DNA of 64,000 bases from positions 49,334-113,333 of the forward strand of contig CARBGY010000003.1 of NCBI GenBank assembly GCA_948945085.1, given 5' to 3'. The position numbers and the translations under genes are program-made. Origin of the DNA: an uncultured Candidatus Saccharibacteria bacterium. Lineage in GTDB: Bacteria > Patescibacteriota > Saccharimonadia > Saccharimonadales > Saccharimonadaceae. Each line of letters begins with the position of its first letter. The stretch's first letter is position 1. This document shows, in pieces, positions 47,975-56,367 of the stretch. Below the pieces are notes generated by a model, which was given only the letters and a program-made list of their open reading frames with translations, was not told where the DNA came from and ran no database searches.

Positions 47975-48279
47975 CATTCCCTCTCACGAATGTTTAACTT
48001 CAATTATTTATATTCCCATGAAGTACCACAGATCCTATTTCAAAGAGTTAATAATGAATAACTGTTCTGCTTTAGCAAAAGTTTCGAAGACGTAACCATT
48101 CTTAAATGTGATTGCAAGCATTTGGTAATCATTACCAGCTTTACTCTTCTTAGTAACTAGAGAAACATCATTCACCTTAGCTATAATAGAATTAGAGTTA
48201 TTATTCATATATTTACCTCGCTTATTGTTAATAATTGGTACATTGACTTCTCAATACTTAATGTCGCACAATATAGATT
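47975..48279. repeat. 305-bp direct repeat, left copy
   Basis: Same as 52606-52910 at an offset of 4631 bp. The first 259 bp are identical; the last 46 bp have five mismatches. It contains a 57-codon gene and ends in the dif-like site. Confidence 0.95.
48035..48208 (-). CDS. 57-aa phage protein, possible ssDNA-binding protein (left copy)
   Basis: Begins MNNNSNSIIAKVNDVSLVTK and continues KSKAGNDYQMLAITFKNGYV. Length, position in an inovirus and the strand-rich sequence fit a gene V-type OB-fold protein, but this is inference. Present identically in both direct repeats, so the prophage region has two copies. Found by reading the repeat; it lies entirely inside it. Confidence 0.6.
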   Translation of the reverse strand: MNNNSNSIIAKVNDVSLVTKKSKAGNDYQMLAITFKNGYVFETFAKAEQLFIINSLK

Positions 48280-48288
48280 GTGCTAAGT
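48261..48288 (+). other. dif/XerCD-like site, left junction
   Basis: ATGTCGCACAA, TATAGA, TTGTGCTAAGT: two 11-bp arms and a 6-bp centre. The right arm matches the E. coli dif XerD arm at 8 of 11 positions by eye, and the left arm shares CGCA-AA. Confidence 0.55.
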
Positions 48289-48328
48289 GTTAATGTCGGA
48301 AAATATCTCCAACATATCAGTAATTCCA

Positions 48329-49138
48329 CTATAACATAAGACTTTTAAAATAATCAATAGTTTTTTTGGACTTTTTTGAAAGAAGGGAAGAAGAGTTAGC
48401 GGAAAAATCTGTTAAATTTCGAAGATCGTCTTTAGAAATAGTGATGTATTCGCAGTCAGAATCGGCGGAAAATTCACACTTCGAGAAAATAAGATGTTTC
48501 ATAAGAGGGGGAAGGGAAGAAAGGAAATCGAGAGAAACATTATGGGATCGGACAGGACGGCGAAGACCTTGAGAGCAGTAATATCTTTTGTCGCCAGGAA
48601 ACGTAATCATTTCTTTAGTGATGTATTTTGAGATGTATCGAGAAACGTGTTCGATATTGTCAATTTTACAACATGTGGAAAACCCAAAATGCCAGTAGGG
48701 AATATTAAAAACTTGTCTACCGTTTTGGAATATACCGGATTCACAAAGACGACCTTCGTAGTTCTTAAACAGAGCATGAAAGTGGATCACACCGGATTTA
48801 TGAAGTTCTGGAATGATAAGGTACTTAAGGTTTTTAGAATGTCGTTCCTTCGCGTTACGGATCCATGTGTTCATATAACTTTTACAGGACAAAATACTTT
48901 TGGAATTATAGCGCTTAGGATCGAACGTAAACGTGCAAAATAGGTCGAAATCGTTACACATACATAAATCCATCAAAGATGCCCTAGAACGCGCGAGAGA
49001 GCGTTTTGAAGGCGGATTTGAGGCCTTTTTGGTAGACTTGCGCCGGCCGGATGACTCAGACAAGCGCAATGGTTCGCGATAAATACAAATCTTGATCATA
49101 GTTGGATATTCCTTCATAGAATTATTGATAAAACGCAC
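48329..49138 (-). CDS. HUH rolling-circle replication initiator (pII-like)
   Basis: 269 aa, GTG start 8 nt after GGAGG. HUH motif HFHALF (His119, His121), upstream motif FCTFTFDPKR, and tyrosine motif SRYISKYITK (Tyr168 or Tyr172). It nicks the plus-strand origin and drives rolling-circle replication. The hairpin-rich gap upstream is a plausible origin. Confidence 0.85.
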   Translation of the reverse strand: MRFINNSMKEYPTMIKICIYREPLRLSESSGRRKSTKKASNPPSKRSLARSRASLMDLCMCNDFDLFCTFTFDPKRYNSKSILSCKSYMNTWIRNAKERHSKNLKYLIIPELHKSGVIHFHALFKNYEGRLCESGIFQNGRQVFNIPYWHFGFSTCCKIDNIEHVSRYISKYITKEMITFPGDKRYYCSQGLRRPVRSHNVSLDFLSSLPPLMKHLIFSKCEFSADSDCEYITISKDDLRNLTDFSANSSSLLSKKSKKTIDYFKSLML

Positions 49139-49170
49139 CTAAATTACCTCCAAATCTCACCCCTGTTATG

Positions 49171-49279
49171 ATGCACAACGTGTCTATATAATCAAGTAGG
49201 GGGTAGACACGTTGTGCAATTTGACAAAATTATTCATGGCGGGGGGACCTATGGGGCTATCGCCCCACCCAGTCCCGCC
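49171..49279 (-). other. Phage intergenic hairpins (candidate origin/packaging signal)
   Basis: A perfect 15-bp inverted repeat (TGCACAACGTGTCTA at 49171, complement ending at 49218) and a GC-rich one (49238-49279, GGCGGG/CCCGCC with inner GGGGC/GCCCC). Filamentous phages keep origins and the packaging signal in such hairpins between genes. Confidence 0.6.
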
Positions 49280-49352
49280 ATATTAAAGTACAACGAAAAA
49301 CAAAGCTAGTGAAAAACCGCTAAAAAAGCAAAAGCTAAGCACGGAAAATCAC

Positions 49353-50042
49353 CTACTCCGTAATCATGCGATGAGTGTCAAACTGAGCCTTCGGCAAACC
49401 ATGAGTGTGGATCACCTTCGGAATACCACTCCAACGTCCAAGATCATCACAGAGAATGTCGTCGCCATCAATAAAATCGTTTACGACTTTATTGTTGATA
49501 CGCGATCGCCGACAATGTACCATATAGAGGCATTGTTCACGAAGCGACTTATGCAGACGACCATAAACCTGAGCCGTCGAGAGTAAGTAGATCTGGCGCT
49601 TGCCAATTTGAGAAAGCGTCTGAGTTAAACCATCGATAAGAGATAGTGTAAACTTATCTTTAGTATCTTTAGGGAAATACCCCTGAATCTCATCAACCAT
49701 AAAGATATGGACGACTTTAGGATCGTACTCGATAGATTGCATTGTGGAAAGAAAGTTCATCTTCGTAATCGGTTCACCGATATCCATATTAGAATAAAAA
49801 TTGACTTTACAACCTTTACGTTCCCATTTGCTCTGAAGAACTTCTGCATACCAGAGCATAGAAACAGTTTTACCTTGACGTTGTTTACCACAGAAAAGGT
49901 AATGACCAATCTCGGCAGTCTTTTTAACTGGATTACCGCCATGAGGGCGGGTTTTTAGTAGTCGTCCAAAAACAGAATCCTGTTTCTTACGTGTTCGATC
50001 AATTGGATCTAAACAGACGACTGATTGTTGTTTTCTAGACAT
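49353..50042 (-). CDS. Zot-like phage morphogenesis ATPase (pI-like)
   Basis: 229 aa. Walker A CGKQRQGKTVSM, Walker B VVHIFMVDEIQGYF, sensor-like LLSTAQVYGR. The family powers extrusion of filamentous virions. No transmembrane helix is visible, unlike typical pI, so membrane attachment may rely on another protein. The start lies inside the preceding 44-aa gene. Confidence 0.85.
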   Translation of the reverse strand: MSRKQQSVVCLDPIDRTRKKQDSVFGRLLKTRPHGGNPVKKTAEIGHYLFCGKQRQGKTVSMLWYAEVLQSKWERKGCKVNFYSNMDIGEPITKMNFLSTMQSIEYDPKVVHIFMVDEIQGYFPKDTKDKFTLSLIDGLTQTLSQIGKRQIYLLSTAQVYGRLHKSLREQCLYMVHCRRSRINNKVVNDFIDGDDILCDDLGRWSGIPKVIHTHGLPKAQFDTHRMITE

Positions 50043-50143
50043 TCAGCTATCCTCTCTAAAGAATCAGCTATACGTTGCAGAGATCCATAAATAGGCGCAT
50101 ATGAAACAAATTTACCAGAATTAGCATTAAACCTTAAACCCAT
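50009..50143 (-). CDS. Small phage protein (44 aa)
   Basis: MGLRFNANSGKFVSYAPIYG, amphipathic second half. AAGGAG 7 nt before the ATG supports it. Overlaps the Zot-like start by 34 nt; possibly a coupling peptide or a pI partner. Unrecognised. A run of nine G (minus strand) lies about 35 bp upstream. Confidence 0.55.
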   Translation of the reverse strand: MGLRFNANSGKFVSYAPIYGSLQRIADSLERIAECLENNNQSSV

Positions 50144-50219
50144 AGCAACTCCTTATTAATTACATTTAATATTAAACCCCCCCCCAGAAAAAGTCAAGGT
50201 GGATGCATAATAATCCTCA

Positions 50220-50492
50220 CTAGGTAGCATCAACAGCCGTTACAGTTAGATTCCATATCTTCTGTGCAACCTTGAAAGCTAAAAGACCAGAAATAATAAC
50301 ACTAAAACCAGCGAAAACAGATGAAGCGTCAAAAGGAAGGCACATAGAAGCTAAAGCCAAAACCTCCCCAATAACATTACCAAGAACAAGAGATGCTAAC
50401 ATATTAATAATGTTCATGATAGCACCGAAAAATACGGTAGCAATACCAATAATTAAACCAAACTTAATAGCATTAACGATTAGATCACCCAT
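50220..50492 (-). CDS. pVI-like minor coat/membrane protein
   Basis: 90 aa with three hydrophobic segments. Position between the adhesin and the Zot gene matches gene VI of Ff phages or the DUF2523 proteins of Xanthomonas phages. The start overlaps the pIII-like stop (TAATG). Confidence 0.7.
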   Translation of the reverse strand: MGDLIVNAIKFGLIIGIATVFFGAIMNIINMLASLVLGNVIGEVLALASMCLPFDASSVFAGFSVIISGLLAFKVAQKIWNLTVTAVDAT

Positions 50493-51634
50493 TAGACTTC
50501 AATACCTCCACTAAAATTCCCCTTATCCAACCAGCGAACAATAAAACCAAATAACAACATAGAACTAGACAAAGAAACAACAGGGGTAACGATATTCCTA
50601 ACATCACTTGGAAACCAACTACAAACTGTAGAGTTATCAAGATGAAGCAAGCGAGCAAGAGTAGGAATAGAAGCGCAATTACTACTAGGAAGAAACATAT
50701 CAAAAATACCAATAAAAGGGTTAAGAACGTTAAAAGTAAAGAGTGAACCCAACTTATTAGCATCCTCATTACCCTGATCCTCACGATCTGCTTCTTCCTG
50801 TTTATCTTGATCATAGCGATCTTGTTCTTCCTTAGCTTGATTATTTATAGCTTCAGTAGTTTTATTAGTAGCGTCGATTTGGTTGTTGGCATCCTGATGA
50901 GCAAGATCAGACGCATCCTTGATAGCGCCAGAAGGATCAGGGAAGGACATATTACTCAAGGTATCTCGAATAGTGTTAACGGAGTTTTTGATCTCATTTT
51001 GATCAGAATGAATAGATTGAAGTTGATTCTTAATAGAAGCAACATCATTGACAAAACCAGTTCCACCAAGAACAGAACCCCAAGAAACAGGAGAGACACG
51101 AACAATAACATTAGATGGGAGAGAACCCCACATTCTTTGATAAGAAGAAAGACACCAATAATTATTGTTGTTAGCACGAGATAATGCAGTGATATTATAA
51201 GTAGCACCTTCACCGTTATAAGTGGCATCGACATCTAAAATCTGAAGACGATCATTACCAGGAATACCATAAAAATCACCAGCAACATTACCAGTAAGGG
51301 TAACAGTAAAGTTCATATAGGAATTAGGAGGAAGAAAAGAAGAAGTGGTAAAACAAATGTTATAGATTTCATAACCAGAAGCCGAACCAAGACCATAAAT
51401 AAGATCACCCCCATTAATAGACATAGCACGATCAGAAGACCCAACACGGACAGTACCATTAATAAAACCAGTAGTACCATGAGAATCAAGTGGAATCCAA
51501 GCATTAGCGGGAGAGGGCGTAAGTAATGATACAGAGAATGAGGAGAATAATGCTAACAAACATACAACCAAAAATGAAATACGTGAGCATATAACCGATC
51601 GGATCTTGCATAACATCTTAATAAACCTTTCCAT
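50492..51634 (-). CDS. pIII-like adsorption (minor coat) protein
   Basis: 380 aa. Signal peptide of about 45 residues (ends PSPANA), a beta-rich ectodomain, a charged helical linker (KEEQDRYDQDKQEEADRED) and a C-terminal hydrophobic anchor. This is the architecture of the filamentous-phage tip protein that binds the receptor, but sequence identity to known pIII is not apparent. The size and position support the call. Confidence 0.75.
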   Translation of the reverse strand: MERFIKMLCKIRSVICSRISFLVVCLLALFSSFSVSLLTPSPANAWIPLDSHGTTGFINGTVRVGSSDRAMSINGGDLIYGLGSASGYEIYNICFTTSSFLPPNSYMNFTVTLTGNVAGDFYGIPGNDRLQILDVDATYNGEGATYNITALSRANNNNYWCLSSYQRMWGSLPSNVIVRVSPVSWGSVLGGTGFVNDVASIKNQLQSIHSDQNEIKNSVNTIRDTLSNMSFPDPSGAIKDASDLAHQDANNQIDATNKTTEAINNQAKEEQDRYDQDKQEEADREDQGNEDANKLGSLFTFNVLNPFIGIFDMFLPSSNCASIPTLARLLHLDNSTVCSWFPSDVRNIVTPVVSLSSSMLLFGFIVRWLDKGNFSGGIEV

Positions 51635-51717
51635 TAAAGACGATTAAATATTAAATAGAACAACAGAAGGACGACAGATAAAATTAGGATACAACAGACG
51701 AAATTAATAAAAATCAT
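51634..51717 (-). CDS. Tiny phage membrane protein (27 aa)
   Basis: MIFINFVCCILILSVVLLLF and a basic end: one transmembrane helix. Start overlaps the upstream stop (ATGA) and its stop overlaps the pIII-like start (TAATG). Could be a pVII/pIX-type tip protein. Confidence 0.55.
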   Translation of the reverse strand: MIFINFVCCILILSVVLLLFYLIFNRL

Positions 51718-51860
51718 AATCTACGCTCCTTGATCTTCTTCACAAAATCGTACAACTTACACTGAATAGCAGGGAAGAATCGAGAAATCAAAAAAGTGAT
51801 CAAAATAAAAACACCGAGAATAATATCAATAGTTACAATAATATTTATAAAAGTATCCAT
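51714..51860 (-). CDS. Small phage membrane protein (48 aa)
   Basis: MDTFINIIVTIDIILGVFIL then a basic C-terminus (VKKIKERRL); one transmembrane helix. Overlaps the next gene by 4 nt. A minor coat component is likely. Confidence 0.6.
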   Translation of the reverse strand: MDTFINIIVTIDIILGVFILITFLISRFFPAIQCKLYDFVKKIKERRL

Positions 51861-52144
51861 TATAAGAAACTCCTTTTAACAATTTTAGTAATCATAGAAA
51901 ATGCACCGAGTGCAATTAAAGTAGCACTAACTAAGATGCCGGTTAGAATCGAAGAAGGGATCTGAGGGGTGGAGACACAAACAGGATTCGAAGGAAGGGA
52001 AAAATTTGTCGAGGTAGCGGTTTTTTGCCAACTTAAACCGTTCTGCGTATAAGTATCCCTTCGTGAGTTTTGATAAGCGTACAATGTTGTATCGTTCGAG
52101 CGTACCACACATGTATATCCTTCCGGAATATCAAACCAAGCCAT
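51860..52144 (-). CDS. Phage membrane protein (94 aa)
   Basis: Polar N-terminal 60 residues with two Cys (YTCVVRSN, NPVCVST), one transmembrane helix (about 66-86) and a basic end. Start overlaps the upstream stop (TAATG). Likely a minor coat protein; family unrecognised. Confidence 0.65.
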   Translation of the reverse strand: MAWFDIPEGYTCVVRSNDTTLYAYQNSRRDTYTQNGLSWQKTATSTNFSLPSNPVCVSTPQIPSSILTGILVSATLIALGAFSMITKIVKRSFL

Positions 52145-52260
52145 TAATTATCCCTTCCAAAAGCAAAAAGGGAAGCAATCCAGCTAACAACTAGCATGAT
52201 AGTAAAACCAGACATGAAATAAGCCATAATATCAATAGTAGCTTGTCCTATAATATCCAT
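52144..52260 (-). CDS. Small phage membrane protein (38 aa)
   Basis: MDIIGQATIDIMAYFMSGFT plus a hydrophobic stretch and FAFGRDN. First gene after the coat-gene terminator; AAGG precedes the ATG. Confidence 0.6.
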   Translation of the reverse strand: MDIIGQATIDIMAYFMSGFTIMLVVSWIASLFAFGRDN

Positions 52261-52314
52261 AATTATTTCCTTAACATTAAATCCTCCGTTCTGTTGCCAA
52301 GTGGAGGTAACTCC

Positions 52315-52352
52315 GGGAGCGCACTGGCGCTACGGACAGCGCGTGCGCTCCC
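52315..52352 (-). terminator. Strong hairpin after the major coat gene
   Basis: GGGAGCGCAC pairs with GTGCGCTCCC, with an inner GCGCT/AGCGC stem. Ff phages place a terminator at this point to raise coat-gene expression. Confidence 0.7.
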
Positions 52353-52359
52353 ATAATGG

Positions 52360-52530
52360 TTAGATACCGCGGAACAAACCAATCGCCCAACGGACAGTGT
52401 AGAACACGAATCCGACAAGGACGGCTACAGCAACGATAGGAAGTACAGAGGTGATAATCCCCTGAAATGCACTAACGCCGAGAGCAGAGGTAAGAGCGGA
52501 AACATCTAAACCAGATGCACCTTCAGCCAT
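52360..52530 (-). CDS. Inovirus major coat protein (pVIII-like)
   Basis: 56 aa: short polar N-terminus (MAEGASGLDVSAL), one transmembrane helix (TSVLPIVAVAVLVGFVFY) and a basic C-terminal end (RWAIGLFRGI) that would face the DNA. This is the classic layout of filamentous-phage major coat proteins. No cleavable signal peptide is obvious. Confidence 0.85.
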   Translation of the reverse strand: MAEGASGLDVSALTSALGVSAFQGIITSVLPIVAVAVLVGFVFYTVRWAIGLFRGI

Positions 52531-52605
52531 AATAAGCCTAATCCCCAGTTAAATTTAATATGACCGTACGGATAGTGGCGTAACGAGGAGAGGGGAGGTA
52601 GCATA

Positions 52606-52910
52606 CATTCCCTCTCACGAATGTTTAACTTCAATTATTTATATTCCCATGAAGTACCACAGATCCTATTTCAAAGAGTTAATAATGAATAACTGTTCTG
52701 CTTTAGCAAAAGTTTCGAAGACGTAACCATTCTTAAATGTGATTGCAAGCATTTGGTAATCATTACCAGCTTTACTCTTCTTAGTAACTAGAGAAACATC
52801 ATTCACCTTAGCTATAATAGAATTAGAGTTATTATTCATATATTTACCTCGCTTATTGTTAATATTTGGTACACTGACTCCTCAACACTTGATGTCGCAC
52901 AATATAGATT
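52606..52910. repeat. 305-bp direct repeat, right copy
   Basis: Partner of 47975-48279; see that entry. Confidence 0.95.
52666..52839 (-). CDS. 57-aa phage protein, possible ssDNA-binding protein (right copy)
   Basis: Identical to the gene at 48035-48208. In this copy it precedes the major coat gene on the same strand, so this is probably the copy in the phage operon. Confidence 0.6.
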   Translation of the reverse strand: MNNNSNSIIAKVNDVSLVTKKSKAGNDYQMLAITFKNGYVFETFAKAEQLFIINSLK

Positions 52911-52919
52911 TTACGACAT
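52892..52919 (+). other. dif/XerCD-like site, right junction
   Basis: ATGTCGCACAA, TATAGA, TTTTACGACAT. Left arm and centre are identical to the left junction; the right arm differs, as expected when two sites with different right arms recombine in the centre. Confidence 0.5.
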
Positions 52920-53376
52920 TACATCTGGAGTCAGAACACGTATAAACTCTCCACTAACTTTTAACCCGCCTCCGCCACTTTTTTAAAAAACGCCAATTTC
53001 GATTTTTTCTTAAATTCCCTTTATTTACCCGTAAAAACCTACTTTTTTGTGCTCTAACAACCACAACTACCATCCTAGCTCAAACCCCACTTCTATCCTA
53101 CTTTTCATCACCGAACAAAACCCGAACTAGAAGAGAATTACGAAAACTGTTTTTTGGCTCACTCTTCCAGATCCATCTGCATTTAGCTAAATCCACTTTC
53201 ACCCTACTCCACGTTTACCATTCTTATAGTTCTCTTTCCTGCTTCCATCTTTCCCTAACGTGAACTAATGCCATGTTTCCCGTCTTTCATTTTTATTTTT
53301 AGTTTTTATTTAATTCCCTCTTCTTTATCTCTTTTTACATACTATAACATATTTTAGCAAAATATCAAATAACCCC
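52920..53376. other. Intergenic stretch without a recognised gene
   Basis: AT-rich and pyrimidine-rich on the plus strand. No open frame of protein character, tRNA or clear hairpin was found. It separates the prophage from the division cluster. Confidence 0.5.
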
Positions 53377-53922
53377 CTATTTATAATACGCTCTCCCCTC
53401 CACTCTTACATCCACATATTCCGGATGCAAATCATGTTCATCTAGATACCTAATCATCCTTTCAACATCCTCCACCGTCACCGCCGAACCCCGATCGGTG
53501 TTTACCTTATAATATTCCTCTCGCCCCTCCAGATCTACATATAACTCCCTACTCATTCCAGTCGGTAAAATCACTTTCGCCACTCTATAACCTGCGTCCT
53601 GAAAATCCTGTTCTAGCTGCGCAATATAACTTTTCACCCGCATCGAAATCTGCCCCCGATTATCTTCATCAATAATCTGCGCCACAATCTTATATTCGGT
53701 TTCCTCAATTACCTCTTCTTTGCCTAGCGTTTCCTTTACTACCAAGTAACCGACTAACCCCAGTACCGCCATCATCAACAACAAAGTCATCACCCCATGC
53801 ATCCGCCGACGTCTTACCTTACGTTGCGCTTGCATCCGCTCCGATTCAGATTCTGCATATTCGCGCTCAGCCACAATTGTCTGACCAAGACGCATACTTT
53901 TCATCTTACTCTTTTTTCTCAT
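53377..53922 (-). CDS. ftsQ: FtsQ/DivIB-like division protein
   Basis: 181 aa: basic N-terminus, one transmembrane helix (about 42-62), then a short extracytoplasmic domain ending YVDVRVEGRAYYK, the typical FtsQ end. It is shorter than usual (about 250 aa) and lacks a clear POTRA domain, so the call rests on topology, the C-terminal motif and its place after murG. It overlaps murG by 17 nt. Confidence 0.6.
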   Translation of the reverse strand: MRKKSKMKSMRLGQTIVAEREYAESESERMQAQRKVRRRRMHGVMTLLLMMAVLGLVGYLVVKETLGKEEVIEETEYKIVAQIIDEDNRGQISMRVKSYIAQLEQDFQDAGYRVAKVILPTGMSRELYVDLEGREEYYKVNTDRGSAVTVEDVERMIRYLDEHDLHPEYVDVRVEGRAYYK

Positions 53923-55189
53923 CCTCGCCCACCTTCACCACTTCGGCATCATCCTTTCGTATCTGGAATGTCCCATCCCCGACCTCCAAAATCACCTCCG
54001 CAAGCCTATCCGCCGCATCCGGCATCGCTTCATCGTGTAACTTTTGTGCCAAATTTTCTCTTTCCCTCGGACTTCTTACTAAATGTCGTACTTCTTCCAA
54101 TAAAACACCTGGCTGCTGGTTCATTCGCTCGTCCGCAATCATAACCACCGCCCCTTTCGCCACCAACCCTTCAGCATTCTTCGTCTGATGTCCACCAGGC
54201 AACCTCTCATATGGCACCAATATTACTGCTTTTTCAAGCGCCGCAAGTTCCGCAATCGTCGTCGCTCCTGCGCGACTCACTACCACATCTGCCGCACCCA
54301 TTAACTCATGCATTGCCGAGTTAAACTCCCACATCCGAAAGTTCGATTTCAGTTTCGCCTTATCCCATTCTTCATATTTTTTCAATTCCACCATATCTTC
54401 ATAATGTTGTCTCCCCGCCACAAGCCCCACACTTGTAAACTTCAACATTTCTGGTAAAATTTCTTTTACCGCCTCATCAATATTCAGCGACCCCTGACTC
54501 CCTCCCGTCACAACCACTAGCGGCCGCTCCGGATCAAACCCAAAAGCTTTCTTCAAGTTCCGCTGACCCGCTTCGCTCACCTTCTTAAATTCCGGCGCCA
54601 CTGGTATTCCTACCTGCACGGCATTTTTCACTCCCGTCATCTCGTCAAAACCAGTCGCAATCACCGCAGCATGTTTCATTAAAATCCGATTCGCTAAACC
54701 CGGAACCGCATCCGACTCATGCACGACATACGGTATTCTAAACAATCTTGCCACTAACCCTACCGGTAGCCCTACAAACCCTCCCTTTAGAAAAATTACA
54801 TTTGGCCTTTTCCCTGGCAAAACTAAACGCAAAAAGCTCTGCACTAGCCCCAACACAAATCCAACAAATCCCACAATATTTCCAAAAACCAAATCTTTTA
54901 GTACGATCCACCAATTTTCAAACCAGTCCTTCACAGTCCAACCAGCATACCTTCGAAACTTTCCTGCTGCGATCTTTCTTACTCGAATATATTGTCCTCG
55001 ACTCCCCTTTGCTTCGCTCCCCCAACGCACCCCAATCTCTGTTGTAATTTTTACAACATTTTTATAATACTTTCTATCCGTCCAAAACTCAACTTTCGTT
55101 CGCGGTCGCTTCTCTAAAATCTCCCGAATCACAGCTACTGCCGGTGTAATGTGTCCGCCCGATCCCCCTCCAACTACTAAAACTTTCAT
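53906..55189 (-). CDS. murG: UDP-GlcNAc:lipid I GlcNAc transferase MurG
   Basis: 427 aa, longer than most (about 360). Makes lipid II at the inner membrane face. N-terminal GGGSGGHITPAVAV, middle VVTGGSQGSLNIDEAV, C-terminal VSRAGATTIAELAALEKAVI. An insert near 70-120 (hydrophobic and Phe/Trp-rich) accounts for the extra length. The start overlaps the ftsW stop (ATGA). Confidence 0.94.
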   Translation of the reverse strand: MKVLVVGGGSGGHITPAVAVIREILEKRPRTKVEFWTDRKYYKNVVKITTEIGVRWGSEAKGSRGQYIRVRKIAAGKFRRYAGWTVKDWFENWWIVLKDLVFGNIVGFVGFVLGLVQSFLRLVLPGKRPNVIFLKGGFVGLPVGLVARLFRIPYVVHESDAVPGLANRILMKHAAVIATGFDEMTGVKNAVQVGIPVAPEFKKVSEAGQRNLKKAFGFDPERPLVVVTGGSQGSLNIDEAVKEILPEMLKFTSVGLVAGRQHYEDMVELKKYEEWDKAKLKSNFRMWEFNSAMHELMGAADVVVSRAGATTIAELAALEKAVILVPYERLPGGHQTKNAEGLVAKGAVVMIADERMNQQPGVLLEEVRHLVRSPRERENLAQKLHDEAMPDAADRLAEVILEVGDGTFQIRKDDAEVVKVGEDEKKE

Positions 55190-56367
55190 GCTAAACTCCT
55201 CCTCTCTGCTACCGTTTGGCTACTCTTTTCACTTCTTGGTTCCCTACCCGTATAACAAGTTAGCTGTAAAGCTAAACCCAGTGCCGCCATCGTAAACATC
55301 ATACTTGTTCCACCCGCACTTAGAAGTGGTAGAGTAATCCCGGTTAACGGTATTAGCCCCGTCATCGAAGCAATATTTAGGATCACATGTGCCGCAAGCC
55401 ACGCAAAAATTCCCACTACTACCAATGACTGTTCATCATCATGTAGATAATTTGCCGCTCTAAGCAGTCGCATTAAAAGTGTTGTAAAACATACCACCAC
55501 CGCCACCAATCCCCCGAACCCAAACGTTTCCCCCATCACCGCAAACACCGAATCGTTAATCGACTCCGGAAGATACCCCGTCGCCTGCACGCTGTTACCA
55601 ATCCCTACCCCCATAAATCCTCCCGTACCAATCGCAATCATCGCATTCTCAATATGATACGAGTCGCTCGACTCTGCCGATCCAAATGTCAACAACCTCT
55701 CCACTCGATGCGGCGACGTTACCACCGCCAACACCCCGCACACACCAACCACCCCGAGCGTCGCTATAAACCATTTCATCCTTACTCCACTCATAAACAG
55801 CATTGCCAAAATAATCGCCATCAAGCTAATTCCCGTCCCGAGATCCTTTTGGATTACCACTACAAACAATAACGACACACCACTCACTAGTCCAAACGGT
55901 AACCAAAACTCCAACGAATCAAGCTTCCCTTCTTTCTTTCGCTCCGCCATTAATCCCGCTAAATACAAAACCATCCCAAATTTCAAAACTTCCGCCGGCT
56001 GAAAACTTAACGAAGAAGAAATATTAATCCAGCGACAAGCCCCTAACTCGCACTTCGCTAACCCACTCCCCATTACAGCCAACCCAGCTAGCGCCACGCA
56101 CAACAATAGTCCCAGAACCAAAACCATTTTACTAAACTTTCTCACTACCTTATATGGCACCATAAAAGCCACTACTGCCGCCACTACCGCTACCGCCACC
56201 GTAATTAGCTGATGAATAAAAAAATGATTTTCACTATAACTTGTACCATAAGCGGAATTCATAACATTCGCCCGCATTGGCCCAATTGCATAAATCACAA
56301 TCAAGCCCATCCCGAGTAGCATCAGTGTCAACATCCCCATCACGCGGTCACTTTTATGCTTACGCAT
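55186..56367 (-). CDS. ftsW: Lipid II polymerase FtsW
   Basis: 393 aa, SEDS family with about ten transmembrane helices; motifs FQPAEVLKFGMVLYLAGL and LPLTGITLPLLSAGGTSM. Polymerises septal peptidoglycan together with the transpeptidase encoded upstream. Overlaps mraY by 8 nt. Confidence 0.94.
   Translation of the reverse strand: MRKHKSDRVMGMLTLMLLGMGLIVIYAIGPMRANVMNSAYGTSYSENHFFIHQLITVAVAVVAAVVAFMVPYKVVRKFSKMVLVLGLLLCVALAGLAVMGSGLAKCELGACRWINISSSLSFQPAEVLKFGMVLYLAGLMAERKKEGKLDSLEFWLPFGLVSGVSLLFVVVIQKDLGTGISLMAIILAMLFMSGVRMKWFIATLGVVGVCGVLAVVTSPHRVERLLTFGSAESSDSYHIENAMIAIGTGGFMGVGIGNSVQATGYLPESINDSVFAVMGETFGFGGLVAVVVCFTTLLMRLLRAANYLHDDEQSLVVVGIFAWLAAHVILNIASMTGLIPLTGITLPLLSAGGTSMMFTMAALGLALQLTCYTGREPRSEKSSQTVAERRSLA

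Larger units (their letters stand above)
47975..52910 (-). mobile_element. Inovirus (filamentous phage) prophage
   Basis: All genes run on the minus strand in a filamentous-phage module order: major coat, terminator hairpin, small membrane proteins, pIII-like adhesin, pVI-like, Zot/pI ATPase, HUH replication initiator, and a small possible ssDNA-binding protein. One unit is 4631 bp. No integrase is present; the dif-like sites at the repeats suggest use of host XerCD. Its AT-rich codon use differs from the neighbouring genes. Confidence 0.9.

Noticed and set aside
47975..52910. Integrase or transposase of the prophage
   Set aside because: All frames in the unit were read; none has tyrosine- or serine-recombinase or DDE motifs.
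53797..54188. Plus-strand ORFs opposite murG/ftsQ and similar overlaps elsewhere
   Set aside because: Low-complexity shadows of well-identified genes on the other strand.
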